A stretch of 64,000 nt of DNA from an uncultured Hyphomicrobiales bacterium (GCA_903878085.1 CAIRGJ010000012.1:116019-180018); one strand, 5' to 3'. Positions 1 to 9,408 are shown, numbered from the stretch's first letter. Numbers and translations: made by a program. Notes: a model not told the origin generated them from the sequence alone.

Positions 1-258
1 ATAGGCTTGCGCGCCATCGAGCGCGCCGAGGAAATCGTAATTCCAGAAGGCGCGGCGGAATTCGCCGTCGGTGACGGCTTTCAGTCCGACGTCTTCCTGC
101 TTCTTGATGACGGCGGAGATCTCGCGGTCTTCAACGACTTTAAGTTGCTCAGGCGTGATCTCGCCGCGCTCGCGCTGGGCGCGGGCGTCTTTCAGCGCCT
201 TGGGACGCAGCAGGCTGCCGACGTGGTCGGCGCGAAAGGGCGGCTTGGTGCGTTGCAT
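1..258 (-). CDS. MetE-like methyltransferase, N-terminal part (cut by window edge)
   Basis: The first 86 codons of a gene that runs off the left edge. The start is the ATG whose complement lies at 256-258. The product opens MQRTKPPFRADHVGSLLRP and carries the DGEFRR motif about 70 residues in, matching the two complete MetE-like genes at 1732-2841 and 2975-4087 closely. It is therefore a third tandem paralogue of the cobalamin-independent methionine synthase (UROD/MetE) superfamily, short form of about 370 residues. The C-terminal zinc ligands lie outside the window and cannot be checked. It follows the LivK-type binding protein gene on the same strand. Substrate unknown; methyl transfer to a thiol is the family expectation. 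Confidence 0.85.
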   Translation of the reverse strand, partial: MQRTKPPFRADHVGSLLRPKALKDARAQRERGEITPEQLKVVEDREISAVIKKQEDVGLKAVTDGEFRRAFWNYDFLGALDGAQAY

Positions 259-345
259 GGTTCGGCACACTTAAGGAGCTTCGGAAAAAAGCCGGCCGGC
301 GTCTGGCGACGCCGACCGCTTATGATGTCAACTATAGGCGAAACT

Positions 346-1617
346 TTATTTCGCGATCGCCTTTTCGTAGGGGTAGATCACCTCGCCGCTCTTGAACTCC
401 GGCGGATAGATGATCACTTCGGTCGACAGATCGCGGAAGTCGTCGATCTTGTTGCCCTTGATGTTCTGGAACTGCGCGGCCATCACGCGTTCCACCACCC
501 ACTCACCGTCCTTGCCGAATTTGACGTCGCCGACAACGGTCTTGAACGTCGCTTTGCGGATGTAGTCGGCGAGTTTGCCGTCATCGAGCGTCTTGGTCTC
601 GCCGATCGCCTGGCCGAGCACCTGCAGATAGGAATAGGCCCAGACCGGCATGTAGTAGCCGAGCGGGTCGACGCCCTCGGCGCCGGCACGTTCCTGATAC
701 TTCTTCAGGAGTTCGAGCGAGCCCGGGAACGCCATCGATTTCTGCGGCAGCCAGGTTTCGAAGTTAACCAGACCGTTGAGCATCGGGCCAAGCTGGGTCT
801 TGAACACCGTCGCCTGCAGGCCGACCATCGCGCCGCCCCACATCTTCGGCTTGAAGCCGACTTCGAGCATGGCCTTGACCATGCCGACCGAGTCGAGCGG
901 ATAGGAGCAGATCACGAACAAATCGGGATTGGTCGCCGCCACCGCACGCACGACGGGCGAGAAGTCGGTGGTCGCCGGCGGATAGGTCTTGTTGTAAACG
1001 ACCTTGAAGCCGGCGGTCTTGGCATTCTCCGCCGCGCCTTCGCAGGCATTGCGGCCGAACTCGGCGTCCGCCATCGCGATGGCGATGGTCTGCGGCTTCG
1101 GCGTCTGCTGCTCGGCCACTTTGAAGAAGCCGCGCGTGAAGGCCGGCTTCGGCGTCGGGCCATTCGCGATCATCGAGAAATAGCGATCGTATTTGAACTG
1201 CTCGTTCACGCCGGTGCCGAACAGGCTGATGAACAGCTTTTTCTTCTGGATCGCGATTGGAATCGCAGGCGCGATCTGGCCGGAAGCATAACCGCTGACG
1301 ATCAGATCGACTTTGTCGATGTCCAGCAGCTTGGTGTAGATGCCGGGCACGGTCGACGGATTGCTCTGGTCGTCGAAGTAGACGAGCTTGACTTGACGCC
1401 CCAGCAGCCCGCCCTTGGCGTTGGTGTCGTCTTCCCAGATTTTCATCGCCAGCAAAGACGACTTGCCGTTGGCCGACAACGGGCCGGTCAGCGACATACC
1501 GAAGCCGATCTTGATGGGCTCCTGCGCTTGGGCCGGCGCGGCGGCAAACAGCAGCGCGGCGGCCGCAGCCGAACACGCCAACTGGCTTAAATTAGTCCAT
1601 TGCGATCTCGTGGACAT
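346..1617 (-). CDS. ABC transporter substrate-binding protein, LivK/branched-chain amino acid type
   Basis: Periplasmic binding protein of the Peripla_BP_6 (LivK/amide-binding) type, about 423 residues. The signal peptide has a hydrophobic Ala/Leu run and a likely cleavage after APAQA; the mature part begins QEPIKIGFGMSLTGP, the standard start of this family. Two ATGs are possible. AGGAAGG lies directly against the first (complement at 1626) but about nine bases before the second (1617), so the second is chosen. No permease or ATPase gene is adjacent, so it is an orphan binding protein. It sits between MetE-like paralogues on the same strand, which suggests its ligand is their substrate, perhaps a methylated or methoxylated compound (inference). 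Confidence 0.85.
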   Translation of the reverse strand: MSTRSQWTNLSQLACSAAAAALLFAAAPAQAQEPIKIGFGMSLTGPLSANGKSSLLAMKIWEDDTNAKGGLLGRQVKLVYFDDQSNPSTVPGIYTKLLDIDKVDLIVSGYASGQIAPAIPIAIQKKKLFISLFGTGVNEQFKYDRYFSMIANGPTPKPAFTRGFFKVAEQQTPKPQTIAIAMADAEFGRNACEGAAENAKTAGFKVVYNKTYPPATTDFSPVVRAVAATNPDLFVICSYPLDSVGMVKAMLEVGFKPKMWGGAMVGLQATVFKTQLGPMLNGLVNFETWLPQKSMAFPGSLELLKKYQERAGAEGVDPLGYYMPVWAYSYLQVLGQAIGETKTLDDGKLADYIRKATFKTVVGDVKFGKDGEWVVERVMAAQFQNIKGNKIDDFRDLSTEVIIYPPEFKSGEVIYPYEKAIAK

Positions 1618-1731
1618 TTTTTCCATCCCTTCCTGTTGATTTCTCTGGATACGGCGTAATCAGGTTGTGATCTTCTACGATATCCCGCGTGGCGACCCTA
1701 TCGGCAAGCGGCCGGGTAGATTTGAGCAAGA

Positions 1732-2841
1732 TCAATAGCGGCCCCACACCTCGTCGGCCAGCTCCACGATCATCCGCAGCTTGGCCCACTGCTCGTCCTC
1801 GGCCAGCACGTTGCCTTCCTCGGTGGAGGCAAAGCCGCACTGCGGCGACAGGCAAAGCTGATCGAGCGCGACGTATTTGGTGGCCTCGTCGATGCGGCGC
1901 TTGATGTCGTCTTTGGATTCCAGCCGCCCGCTTTTAGACGTGACCAGACCGAGCACCAGTTGCTTCTTGCCCTTGGGGAAGAAGCGCAGCGGCTCGAAGC
2001 CGCCGGCGCGGTCGCTGTCGTATTCGAGGAAATAACCGTCGAGATTGGTATTGCCGAGCAATTCCGCGGCGACGAACTCGTAACCGCCCTCGGCGATCCA
2101 GGTCGAGCGGAAATTACCGCGGCAGGAGTGCATGGTGATCGCCATGTCGGCGGGTTTGCCTTCGAGCGCGGCGCGGGTGACCTGCGCATAGATCGCCGGC
2201 AGCTTGTTTGGATCGTCACCGCGTTTGACCGATTCCTCGCGCTCGTGCGGGTCGCACATCATCGCCCAGGCGGTGTCGTCGAGTTGCAGATAACGGCAGC
2301 CGGCGTCGTAGAAGGCGCGGATCGCCTTGCGCCACGTCTCCGCAATGTCGTCAAAGAATACATCGATGTCCGGGTAAGCGTCCTTGCTGACCCGCGCCCG
2401 GCCCTGCCTGAAGTGGAAGGTCGACGGCGCCGGGATCGTCATCTTCGGCGTGACGTTGCAGTGCGCCTTAAGAAATTTGAAATGCTCGAGGTGTGAATGA
2501 CCGGCGAAGCCGACCTTGCCGTCGATCAGAATGCCTTCGCTCTTGGTCTCGACGCCGTGGAATTTGATCGCCGGCATCGGCACCATCGTGACGCCTTGCA
2601 GCTCGCGGAAGAAATCGAAATGCCACCACGAGCGGCGGAATTCGCCGTCGGTGGCCAGCTGCAGGCCGACGTCCTGCTGCTTCTTGATGACCTTCTCGAT
2701 TTCGCGGTCTTCGACCGCCTTCAACGCGGCGGCGTCGATTTCGCCTTTGGCGAATTTGGCACGGGCGTCTTTCAGCGCGGCCGGCCGCAACAAACTGCCG
2801 ACATGATCGGCGCGGAACGGCGGTGTGGCGCGCTGGGACAT
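1732..2841 (-). CDS. MetE-like (cobalamin-independent methionine synthase family) methyltransferase, short form
   Basis: A 369-residue protein of the UROD/MetE superfamily that lacks the N-terminal half of full-length MetE. The zinc/thiol site looks intact: His238 and Cys240 (in MHSCRGNFRS), Glu273 (in FLEYD) and Cys335 (in SPQCGFAST), corresponding to the His-X-Cys, Glu and Cys ligands of MetE. It has paralogues on both sides (1-258 and 2975-4087) and an MTHFR-like gene further upstream in transcription. Core-MetE proteins of related size are known that use methyl donors other than polyglutamyl methyl-folate, so donor and acceptor are open. The fold is certain; the label methionine synthase is not safe. 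Confidence 0.85.
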   Translation of the reverse strand: MSQRATPPFRADHVGSLLRPAALKDARAKFAKGEIDAAALKAVEDREIEKVIKKQQDVGLQLATDGEFRRSWWHFDFFRELQGVTMVPMPAIKFHGVETKSEGILIDGKVGFAGHSHLEHFKFLKAHCNVTPKMTIPAPSTFHFRQGRARVSKDAYPDIDVFFDDIAETWRKAIRAFYDAGCRYLQLDDTAWAMMCDPHEREESVKRGDDPNKLPAIYAQVTRAALEGKPADMAITMHSCRGNFRSTWIAEGGYEFVAAELLGNTNLDGYFLEYDSDRAGGFEPLRFFPKGKKQLVLGLVTSKSGRLESKDDIKRRIDEATKYVALDQLCLSPQCGFASTEEGNVLAEDEQWAKLRMIVELADEVWGRY

Positions 2842-2863
2842 ATGTTTCGCTCCCTATTTTTCT

Positions 2864-2964
2864 TGTCATGGCCGGGCTTGACCCGGCCATCCCGCGTAGG
2901 GACGCGTTGTGCTCTCCTAAGCGGGATCACCGGGTCACGCGCTTTGCGCGGCCCGGTGATGACA
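2864..2964. repeat. Palindromic intergenic repeat, family 2
   Basis: An element of about 101 bp between two MetE-like genes, bounded by inverted TGTCAT and ATGACA ends. It contains GGCCGGGCTTGACCCGGCC-type palindromic arms on the left and an ACCGGGTC/GCCCGGT arm on the right. Related elements occur at 11854-11887 and 63714-63834. It is a dispersed, non-coding palindromic repeat of a kind abundant in Bradyrhizobium-like genomes. It could fold as a long hairpin in the transcript and weaken read-through between the flanking genes. Confidence 0.75.
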
Positions 2965-2974
2965 CGTTATTAGA

Positions 2975-4087
2975 TTACTTCCCCCAAACTTCCTTGCTCA
3001 GATCCACGATCATCTTGAACTTGGCCCACATCTCGTCCTCGGCCAGCACGTTGCCTTCCTCGGTCGAGGCAAAGCCGCATTGCGGCGACAGCGCGAGCTG
3101 TTCGAGCGCGACGAACTTGGTCGCCTCCTGGATGCGCCGTTTGATGTCCTCGGGCTGCTCCAGCTGGCCGGACTTCGACGTGATCAGGCCAAGCACAACG
3201 ATCTTGTTGCCCTTCGGCAGGAAGCGCAGCGGTTCAAAACCGCCGGCGCGATCGGTGTCATATTCCAGGAAGTAGCCATCGTAGTTGCACTTGGCGAGCA
3301 GGCTTTCGGCCACCGGCTCATAACCGCCCGACGAGATGAACGTGGAGCGGAAATTGCCGCGGCAGACATGGGTGGTGATCGTCATGTCAGCGGGCTTGGC
3401 CTCAAGCGCCTTGTTGATGCACTTGGTGTAGGTGTCCTGCAGATGATCGACGTCGAGGCCGCGGTCGCGCGCCTTCTGCAATTCCTCTTTCGAGCAGAGG
3501 TAGGCCCAGGCGGTGTCGTCAAACTGCAGATAGCGGCAGCCCGCCGCGTAGAACGCTTTGATCGCGTTCTGATAGGCGATGGCCAGATCGTCGAAGATGG
3601 CGTCGCGGCTGGCGTAAGCGGCTTTGTTGACCGAGCCCGGCTCCAAACGGAAATGCAGCACAGTCGGGCTGGGGATCGTCATCTTCGGCGTCACCTTGGT
3701 GTGCGCCTTCAGAAACTTGAAATGCTCCAGCATCGGATGATTGGCGGAGAAGCCGATCTTGCCGTTGATGCGGATCGACTGCGCCTTGGTCTGCACGCCC
3801 TGAAACTGGATGCCGTGGTCAAGCTCATAGAGCTCGCAGCCATCGAGCATGCTGAAAAAATCGAAGTGCCAGAAGGAGCGGCGGAATTCGCCGTCGGTCG
3901 CAAGCTGCAGGCCGACGTCTTCCTGCTTCTTGATGATCTTCTCGATCTCGCGGTCTTCAACTTCCTTGAGCTGAGCCGCGGTGATCTCGCCCTTCTCGCG
4001 CCTCGCGCGAGCCTGCTTGACCGGCGCGGTGCGCAGAATGCTGCCGACATGGTCGGCGCGGAACGGCGGTTTGGTACGCTGCGTCAT
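2975..4087 (-). CDS. MetE-like methyltransferase, short form (third tandem paralogue)
   Basis: A 370-residue UROD/MetE-family protein, strongly similar to the product of 1732-2841 throughout, including the N-terminus (RADHVGSILR) and C-terminus (CGFASTEEGNVLAEDE). Zinc ligands are His240 and Cys242 in THVCRGNFRS, Glu275 in FLEYD and Cys337 in SPQCGFAST. All three copies are on the minus strand, and this one is first in transcription order, just downstream of the MTHFR-like gene with a palindromic repeat (4111-4159) between them. It probably arose by tandem duplication followed by divergence. The pairing with MTHFR fits a role in one-carbon transfer to or from tetrahydrofolate, but the substrate is not evident. 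Confidence 0.85.
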   Translation of the reverse strand: MTQRTKPPFRADHVGSILRTAPVKQARARREKGEITAAQLKEVEDREIEKIIKKQEDVGLQLATDGEFRRSFWHFDFFSMLDGCELYELDHGIQFQGVQTKAQSIRINGKIGFSANHPMLEHFKFLKAHTKVTPKMTIPSPTVLHFRLEPGSVNKAAYASRDAIFDDLAIAYQNAIKAFYAAGCRYLQFDDTAWAYLCSKEELQKARDRGLDVDHLQDTYTKCINKALEAKPADMTITTHVCRGNFRSTFISSGGYEPVAESLLAKCNYDGYFLEYDTDRAGGFEPLRFLPKGNKIVVLGLITSKSGQLEQPEDIKRRIQEATKFVALEQLALSPQCGFASTEEGNVLAEDEMWAKFKMIVDLSKEVWGK

Positions 4088-4110
4088 GAGATCCTCCAGG
4101 GTCGTTTTTT

Positions 4111-4159
4111 GCGCGTGATCTTATCCGAAAATCGGTGCCCACTTTTCGGGATCACGCGC
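4111..4159. repeat. Palindromic intergenic repeat, family 1
   Basis: A 49-bp imperfect palindrome with ends GCGCGTGATC and GATCACGCGC and the core TCCGAAAATCGGTGCCCACTTTTCGG split around the centre. Other copies are at 5014-5061, 57285-57333 and, degenerate, 7377-7426. It lies between the MTHFR-like and MetE-like genes. Confidence 0.8.
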
Positions 4160-4167
4160 TTAGCACG

Positions 4168-5001
4168 TCAGGCGGCAATTCGTCCCGCAGCGGCTTCGCA
4201 TGCATAGCGGGCGGTTTCAACTGCCCCGCCGAATGAAAAATAATGCGGGCTGGCGCCGAGGTCGCCGGCTGTTTCCAGGGCCGCCAGAATGGCATCCGGG
4301 CCGGCAGCTTGGCCGGCAACTTGGCCGATCAGACCGCGACCGGTGCCGGACATCAGGCCGCGCAAGGAGGCGGAGACGCCGCATCGTTTGGCGTAGCGCA
4401 GCAGCCCGGTGACGCTGGCGGGGCCGGCCATGCCGACCTTCACCGGCACGGTGATGCCGCAGGCGCGCAATTGCCGCAGCCAGGCGACGATCCGCTCCGG
4501 CGAGAACGAGAACTGACTGACGATGCTGACCCGCAGACCGGCGGCGCGGGCCGCGGCGATCTTCTGGTCGAGCGCGGCTTCCAGCCGGCTCAGCGCGATG
4601 CGCGGATGGCCTTCCGGATAGCCGCCGATGCCGATGTCCTCGATGCCGGCCTCGCGTAATCCGCCGTTCTGGATCACCGACAGCGCATCGGCGAACGGCC
4701 CCGACGACTCGACGTCGCCGCCAATGATCAGAAGCCGCTTAATATCCGCCTCGCCGCGCAGTCCGGCGAGCAGTTCGCTCAGTTGCTTGGCGCTGGCGAT
4801 ACGCCGCGCGGCAATATGGGCGACCGGCTCCAGACCGGCCTTGCGCAGGCCCGCCGCAGCGCCGACCTGCGCCTGCGGATCGACCGTCGGCACCGCGGTC
4901 AGATAAACCGGTGTGCCGGGCGGCAGGATTGCGGCCAGCGCGGCGATCTCGGCCGCGTCCGGCCGCGTGGCTTCGAGCGAGAAGTTCCGGGTAATGCCCA
5001 T
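4168..5001 (-). CDS. Methylenetetrahydrofolate reductase-like protein (divergent MetF)
   Basis: Predicted FAD-dependent reductase converting 5,10-methylene-THF to 5-methyl-THF, 277 residues. MetF landmarks are visible: Glu in the N-terminal SLEATRP segment, the GGD motif (equivalent to RGD), YPEGHP and the QFSF segment. The reading frame runs 19 codons further upstream, but that stretch (MIQKSGHRFSDQIMREEK) is encoded by the palindromic repeat at 5014-5061, so the start is placed at MGITRNFS (5001). It is more divergent than housekeeping MetF; for example the usual TYGA-type segment reads YLTAVP. Directly upstream of the MetE-like genes on the same strand, it is likely part of a dedicated one-carbon pathway, possibly for methyl groups removed from aromatics (inference). 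Confidence 0.75.
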   Translation of the reverse strand: MGITRNFSLEATRPDAAEIAALAAILPPGTPVYLTAVPTVDPQAQVGAAAGLRKAGLEPVAHIAARRIASAKQLSELLAGLRGEADIKRLLIIGGDVESSGPFADALSVIQNGGLREAGIEDIGIGGYPEGHPRIALSRLEAALDQKIAAARAAGLRVSIVSQFSFSPERIVAWLRQLRACGITVPVKVGMAGPASVTGLLRYAKRCGVSASLRGLMSGTGRGLIGQVAGQAAGPDAILAALETAGDLGASPHYFSFGGAVETARYACEAAAGRIAA

Positions 5002-5013
5002 GCTTTTTTCTTC

Positions 5014-5061
5014 GCGCATGATCTGATCCGAAAACCGGTGACCACTTTTCTGGATCATGCG
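5014..5061. repeat. Palindromic intergenic repeat, family 1
   Basis: A 48-bp copy of the GCGCATGATC...GGATCATGCG palindrome, with inner arms GAAAACCGG and CCACTTTTC. It fills the whole gap between the HTH-methyltransferase stop codon (5062) and the MTHFR-like start. Read in the minus-strand frame it encodes a spurious extension of the MTHFR-like protein. Confidence 0.8.
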
Positions 5062-6471
5062 TTACTCCCGCCGGCGCGAGATCACGAAAGACTCGTCGTA
5101 GAACCACAGCCCGCCGTGCTGCTGCAGCACGTCGCGCGTCGCCTCGATGTAGCGGCGGTCGCTGTTGACGTCGGCCAGACGGTCGTCCTCGATTTGCGCC
5201 ACGTAGATCGCGGCATTCCAGGCGGCGAGCAGCGTCGAGGTGCCGATCGACGATGATATTTCCGACGGCAGCGTGTGCATCTCGTAGCGGAACAGCGAAC
5301 GCTCGTCGGAATAGGCGTTGAAGTTGAGATCGCGGGCGGCAGATCCGAGTTCGTGCTTCACCACCTTGAGCAATTCGTGGCGGCTATGCATGAACGGATT
5401 ATCCTCCGGCCAGACCTTGTGAATAATCTCCATGCCGGGATCGCGTCCGTAGGAGTGGATCGCGATCATGCGGCCGCCCGGCCCGAGCGCCCGCGCCAAA
5501 GGCGCCAGCACGCGCTTGGCCTTGAACTCTACCGAGGCGCGCGCGCGATAGGGCTGCGACGCGATGACAAGATCGTAATCGGCGACCGTACCGCCCGGCT
5601 TGGGGATGACCTGATCGAGCAGGAACTTGTGATCGTTGCGATAGAGCACCAGCACCACCGGGCGCTCATAGACCGGATTGCCGCTTTTCGGCGAGACCCG
5701 CGCTTTCCAGTTTTCGCCGAGGAACGGTTCGAGCGCGGTGATCTGCTGCTCGAAACTGTGTGCGGTGTTGCCTTCCAGCGGCATTTCTTTCCAGACCATG
5801 CTGGACGCGGCCGTCACCGACTTGACCGACAGCCACGGCGCTTCGGCGTAAGCGAGATTGGTCAGCACGATCACGCTGGACGGATGCTCGATGAATCGGT
5901 CGGCCATCTTCTGCAGCGTGAGGCGCACATCCTCGAGGCTGATTTCCTTGGCCACGATATAAAACGGCATGGTCGGATAGCGGTCATGCATCGAGCGCAT
6001 CACGCGCGCCAGCACGGTGCCGTCGCCGACACCGGCATCGAACACGCGCACCGCCGGCGGCCGCGGGTGAATATTGGCGAGTTCGAGGCTGACGCGGTTG
6101 GCGACTTCCCATTTCTCGCTGCACGTATTCACGAACAGCAGATATTTCTGCCGGTTGTCGAAGAAGCGGAAATTGCGCTGCGGGTCGTCGCTCGCCTGGC
6201 CCGATGCGAGCGGCGGCGCCAGCGGCTTCATCGGCGGCATTGCGGTCTGCGTGGCGGGATCGAACAACATGCGGCGGCGCGCCGGCGCGGCGCCCGCATG
6301 GTGCGCCATGAAGGAGCGGATGCGGTCCAACGTATCGGTGGTGATGCGGCCGCCGTTGCGCAGGCGGCTGGCGAGCTTGCCGTCGTTGACGGCGCGGCGG
6401 CCGAAGGTCGATTCCGCCAGTCCGCGCTGGCGGCAGAATTCGCCGATCTCCTGAAGGATGGCTTCGTTCAT
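5062..6471 (-). CDS. SAM-methyltransferase-fold protein with N-terminal HTH-like segment
   Basis: About 469 residues from the chosen ATG (MNEAILQEIGEF), which has AAGGA nine bases upstream; an upstream in-frame extension of 25 codons is considered non-coding. Residues about 1-55 resemble a small helix-turn-helix segment seen in many Rhizobiales proteins (AESTFGRRAVNDGKLASRLRN). The middle holds a class I methyltransferase motif I, FDAGVGDGTVL, and a later motif ALGPGGRMIAIHSYGRDPG. Substrate unknown. It lies downstream of pcaG but is separated from it by 275 bases, so it probably has its own promoter. The HTH-like piece raises the possibility of DNA binding or autoregulation (inference). It could also simply be a methyltransferase with an unusual cap. 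Confidence 0.65.
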   Translation of the reverse strand: MNEAILQEIGEFCRQRGLAESTFGRRAVNDGKLASRLRNGGRITTDTLDRIRSFMAHHAGAAPARRRMLFDPATQTAMPPMKPLAPPLASGQASDDPQRNFRFFDNRQKYLLFVNTCSEKWEVANRVSLELANIHPRPPAVRVFDAGVGDGTVLARVMRSMHDRYPTMPFYIVAKEISLEDVRLTLQKMADRFIEHPSSVIVLTNLAYAEAPWLSVKSVTAASSMVWKEMPLEGNTAHSFEQQITALEPFLGENWKARVSPKSGNPVYERPVVLVLYRNDHKFLLDQVIPKPGGTVADYDLVIASQPYRARASVEFKAKRVLAPLARALGPGGRMIAIHSYGRDPGMEIIHKVWPEDNPFMHSRHELLKVVKHELGSAARDLNFNAYSDERSLFRYEMHTLPSEISSSIGTSTLLAAWNAAIYVAQIEDDRLADVNSDRRYIEATRDVLQQHGGLWFYDESFVISRRRE

Positions 6472-6585
6472 GGCGGCGCGTCCTTGCATTTCCTCTGCCG
6501 GCTCTGATGGCCGTTCAGATGCAAAGACAACCAAGCCGCTCGACACTCGTCAACAGCTGAACTCAACTCAAGATAGTTGGGCAGC

Positions 6586-6727
6586 GTGGGTGGGCAACCA
6601 ATTTTGAGAAAAAATACATGGCTTCAATGCAGGATTGGCGAATAATTTTTTATGTTTCGTTTGCCCACCCAATATAGTGGGCTAAATCCCACATTCAGAG
6701 CCAGCGCGTGGGCGTGAGTGGGCAACA
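6586..6727. promoter_or_regulatory. Cluster of TGGGCAA boxes upstream of the HTH-methyltransferase gene
   Basis: In the AT-richer gap between pcaG and the HTH-methyltransferase gene, a TGGGCAA box occurs three times: GTGGGTGGGCAACCA at 6586-6600, inverted TTTGCCCACCC near 6660-6670, and AGTGGGCAACA at 6717-6727. A partial copy (TTGGGCAGC) is at 6578. The spaced, mixed-orientation copies look like operator sites. No matching regulator is known to me. Confidence 0.45.
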
Positions 6728-6746
6728 CAGCCCCGCCATAACTTAT

Positions 6747-7364
6747 TCAGATATCGAAGAAAACCGTTTCGTTATCGCCCTGGACGTGGATGTCGAAGCG
6801 ATAGCACGAAGGCTCGGTGCCGGCCTCTTTGTGGGCAATCAGCGTCCCACGCCGGTCGGCGGGCACGAGGTTCAGGATCGAATCGGTGGCGTTAGCGGCC
6901 TCGTCGGAGAAATACAGCCGCGTATAAATCTGCCGCAGCATGCCGCGCGAGAAGATGCAGACCACGATGTGCGGCGCCTGCGATTTGCCGTTCGGGCCAG
7001 CGACCGCGCCGGGCTTGACGGTGTCGAAGCCGAACACGCCGTTCTTGTCGGTGGCGGAACGGCCGAAACCGGTGAACTTGGCGTTCGGCCGCGGCTGCTC
7101 GCCGCGCGCGTGAAGATAGCGGCCTTGCGAATCGGCCTGCCAGATTTCGATCATGGCGTCGTTGATTTGCACGCCGTCGCCGTCGGTGATGCGGCCCTCG
7201 ATGTGGATCTTCTGGCCTGTGGCGTCGGGCGTGATCAGATTGTCGCCGACGGTTTCCTTCCAGCTATAGCTGCCGTTGGGGGCCCACTCGCAGCGTCCTT
7301 TGGGCGTCAGGCCGTAGGCGAAGAACGGGCCGACGGTTTGTGAAGGCGTAATGTCTGACATCAT
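6747..7364 (-). CDS. pcaG: Protocatechuate 3,4-dioxygenase, alpha subunit
   Basis: The 205-residue alpha subunit of the intradiol ring-cleaving enzyme that converts protocatechuate to 3-carboxy-cis,cis-muconate. The N-terminus (TPSQTVGPFFAYGL) and the GRITDGDGVQINDAMIEIWQ region are typical of PcaG. The iron ligands sit in the beta subunit, and as expected this chain lacks the His-X-His pair. AAGGA precedes a double ATG; the first is used. It is transcribed after pcaH, with a degenerate palindromic repeat in the 60-bp gap. Cytoplasmic, acting as an alpha-beta complex with PcaH. Confidence 0.93.
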   Translation of the reverse strand: MMSDITPSQTVGPFFAYGLTPKGRCEWAPNGSYSWKETVGDNLITPDATGQKIHIEGRITDGDGVQINDAMIEIWQADSQGRYLHARGEQPRPNAKFTGFGRSATDKNGVFGFDTVKPGAVAGPNGKSQAPHIVVCIFSRGMLRQIYTRLYFSDEAANATDSILNLVPADRRGTLIAHKEAGTEPSCYRFDIHVQGDNETVFFDI

Positions 7365-7376
7365 TGTTTCCTTATG

Positions 7377-7426
7377 CGCGTGGTCCGATCCGAACGCCGG
7401 CTCTCCGGTTTTCGGGATCGGGCGCT
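7377..7426. repeat. Degenerate palindromic repeat, family 1, between pcaH and pcaG
   Basis: A roughly 50-bp sequence with ends GCGCGTGGTCC and GGGATCGGGCGC and inner arms CCGAACGCCGG and CCGGTTTTCGG. It is recognisably the family-1 palindrome but more diverged than the other copies. It overlaps the pcaH stop region by two bases and may modulate the relative expression of the two subunits. Confidence 0.6.
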
Positions 7427-8132
7427 AGTGCTCGTCGTTGTCTAAGGGAGTCTGTTCACGGCCGCGCAGCACGATGTCCCAGCGGAAGCACAACGCCCAA
7501 TCGGGAATGGTGTTTTCCAGATCGAAGGTCGAGACCATGCGCAGCCGCGCTTTTTCATCCGGCACCGAATTGAAGATCGGGTCGTAGGGGAACAGGTAAT
7601 CGCCGGGGAAATACATCTGCGTGACCAGGCGGGTCAGGAACGACTGGCCGAACACCGAGAAGTGGATGTGATTGGGCCGCCAGGCGTTGTGATGATTGCC
7701 CCACGGATAGGCGCCGGGCTTCACCGTGATGAATTTGTAGTAGCCGTTCTTGTCGGTGATGGTGCGGCCAGTGCCGGTGAAGTTCGGATCGAGCGGCGCC
7801 GGGTGCTGATCGACGATGTGGACGTAGCGGCCGCAGGCATTGGCCTGCCAGATTTCCACCAGCGTGTCGGCGACCGGCCGCTTGTCCTCATCGTAAACGT
7901 GGCCGTGCACGATGATGCGCTCGCCCAGCGGCTCGCCTTTGTGCTGCTTGGTGAGATCGGCGTCGCCGTCCTGCACCGCGTCATGGCCGAAAACCGGCCC
8001 GGTCAGTTCGGACAGCGTATGCGGCACGATGATCAGCGGCTTCGACGGCGAACGCTTGACCGTGCTTTTGTATTCCGGACTCAAGTGCTTCGGATAAGCG
8101 TTCAGGCTTTCCTTGGGATAGATCAGCGACAT
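7425..8132 (-). CDS. pcaH: Protocatechuate 3,4-dioxygenase, beta subunit
   Basis: The 235-residue catalytic, Fe(III)-binding chain of protocatechuate 3,4-dioxygenase. All four iron ligands can be placed: Tyr103 (ACGRY), Tyr142 (VKPGAYPW) and His155 plus His157 (RPNHIHF). The start has AAGGA seven bases upstream. It follows pcaF by 12 bases and precedes pcaG, so the order is pcaF-pcaH-pcaG, unlike the pcaDCHGB order common in other rhizobia. pcaB and pcaD are absent from the window. Confidence 0.95.
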   Translation of the reverse strand: MSLIYPKESLNAYPKHLSPEYKSTVKRSPSKPLIIVPHTLSELTGPVFGHDAVQDGDADLTKQHKGEPLGERIIVHGHVYDEDKRPVADTLVEIWQANACGRYVHIVDQHPAPLDPNFTGTGRTITDKNGYYKFITVKPGAYPWGNHHNAWRPNHIHFSVFGQSFLTRLVTQMYFPGDYLFPYDPIFNSVPDEKARLRMVSTFDLENTIPDWALCFRWDIVLRGREQTPLDNDEH

Positions 8133-8144
8133 TCCTGTTGTCCT

Positions 8145-9356
<1,212 letters not shown>

Positions 9357-9393
9357 TGACGGCCCCGGATTGCAATAATGCGGGCATTTGGCC

Positions 9394-9408
9394 CGGTTTT
9401 CGAAACCG
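9394..9408. promoter_or_regulatory. Candidate operator at the pcaF transcription start
   Basis: A 15-bp inverted repeat with arms CGGTTT and AAACCG around TCG. It lies immediately downstream of the predicted -10 element of the pcaF promoter, where a repressor would block initiation. Neither pca-specific regulator (PcaQ or PcaR) is encoded nearby. Confidence 0.4.

Noticed and set aside
7..1590. 527-codon open frame on the plus strand opposite the LivK-type binding-protein gene
   Set aside because: It is the antisense of a well-supported gene; its translation is rich in Arg, His and Asp with no recognisable domain, as expected for a shadow frame in GC-rich DNA.
2864..2964. Palindromic repeats considered as a CRISPR array or insertion-sequence ends
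   Set aside because: There are no regularly spaced spacers and no transposase gene; the elements are single palindromes scattered between genes.
1732..4087. Calling the MetE-like genes metE
   Set aside because: They are about 370 residues, lacking the N-terminal half of MetE, and occur in three copies; the donor and acceptor are unknown, so the symbol would mislead.
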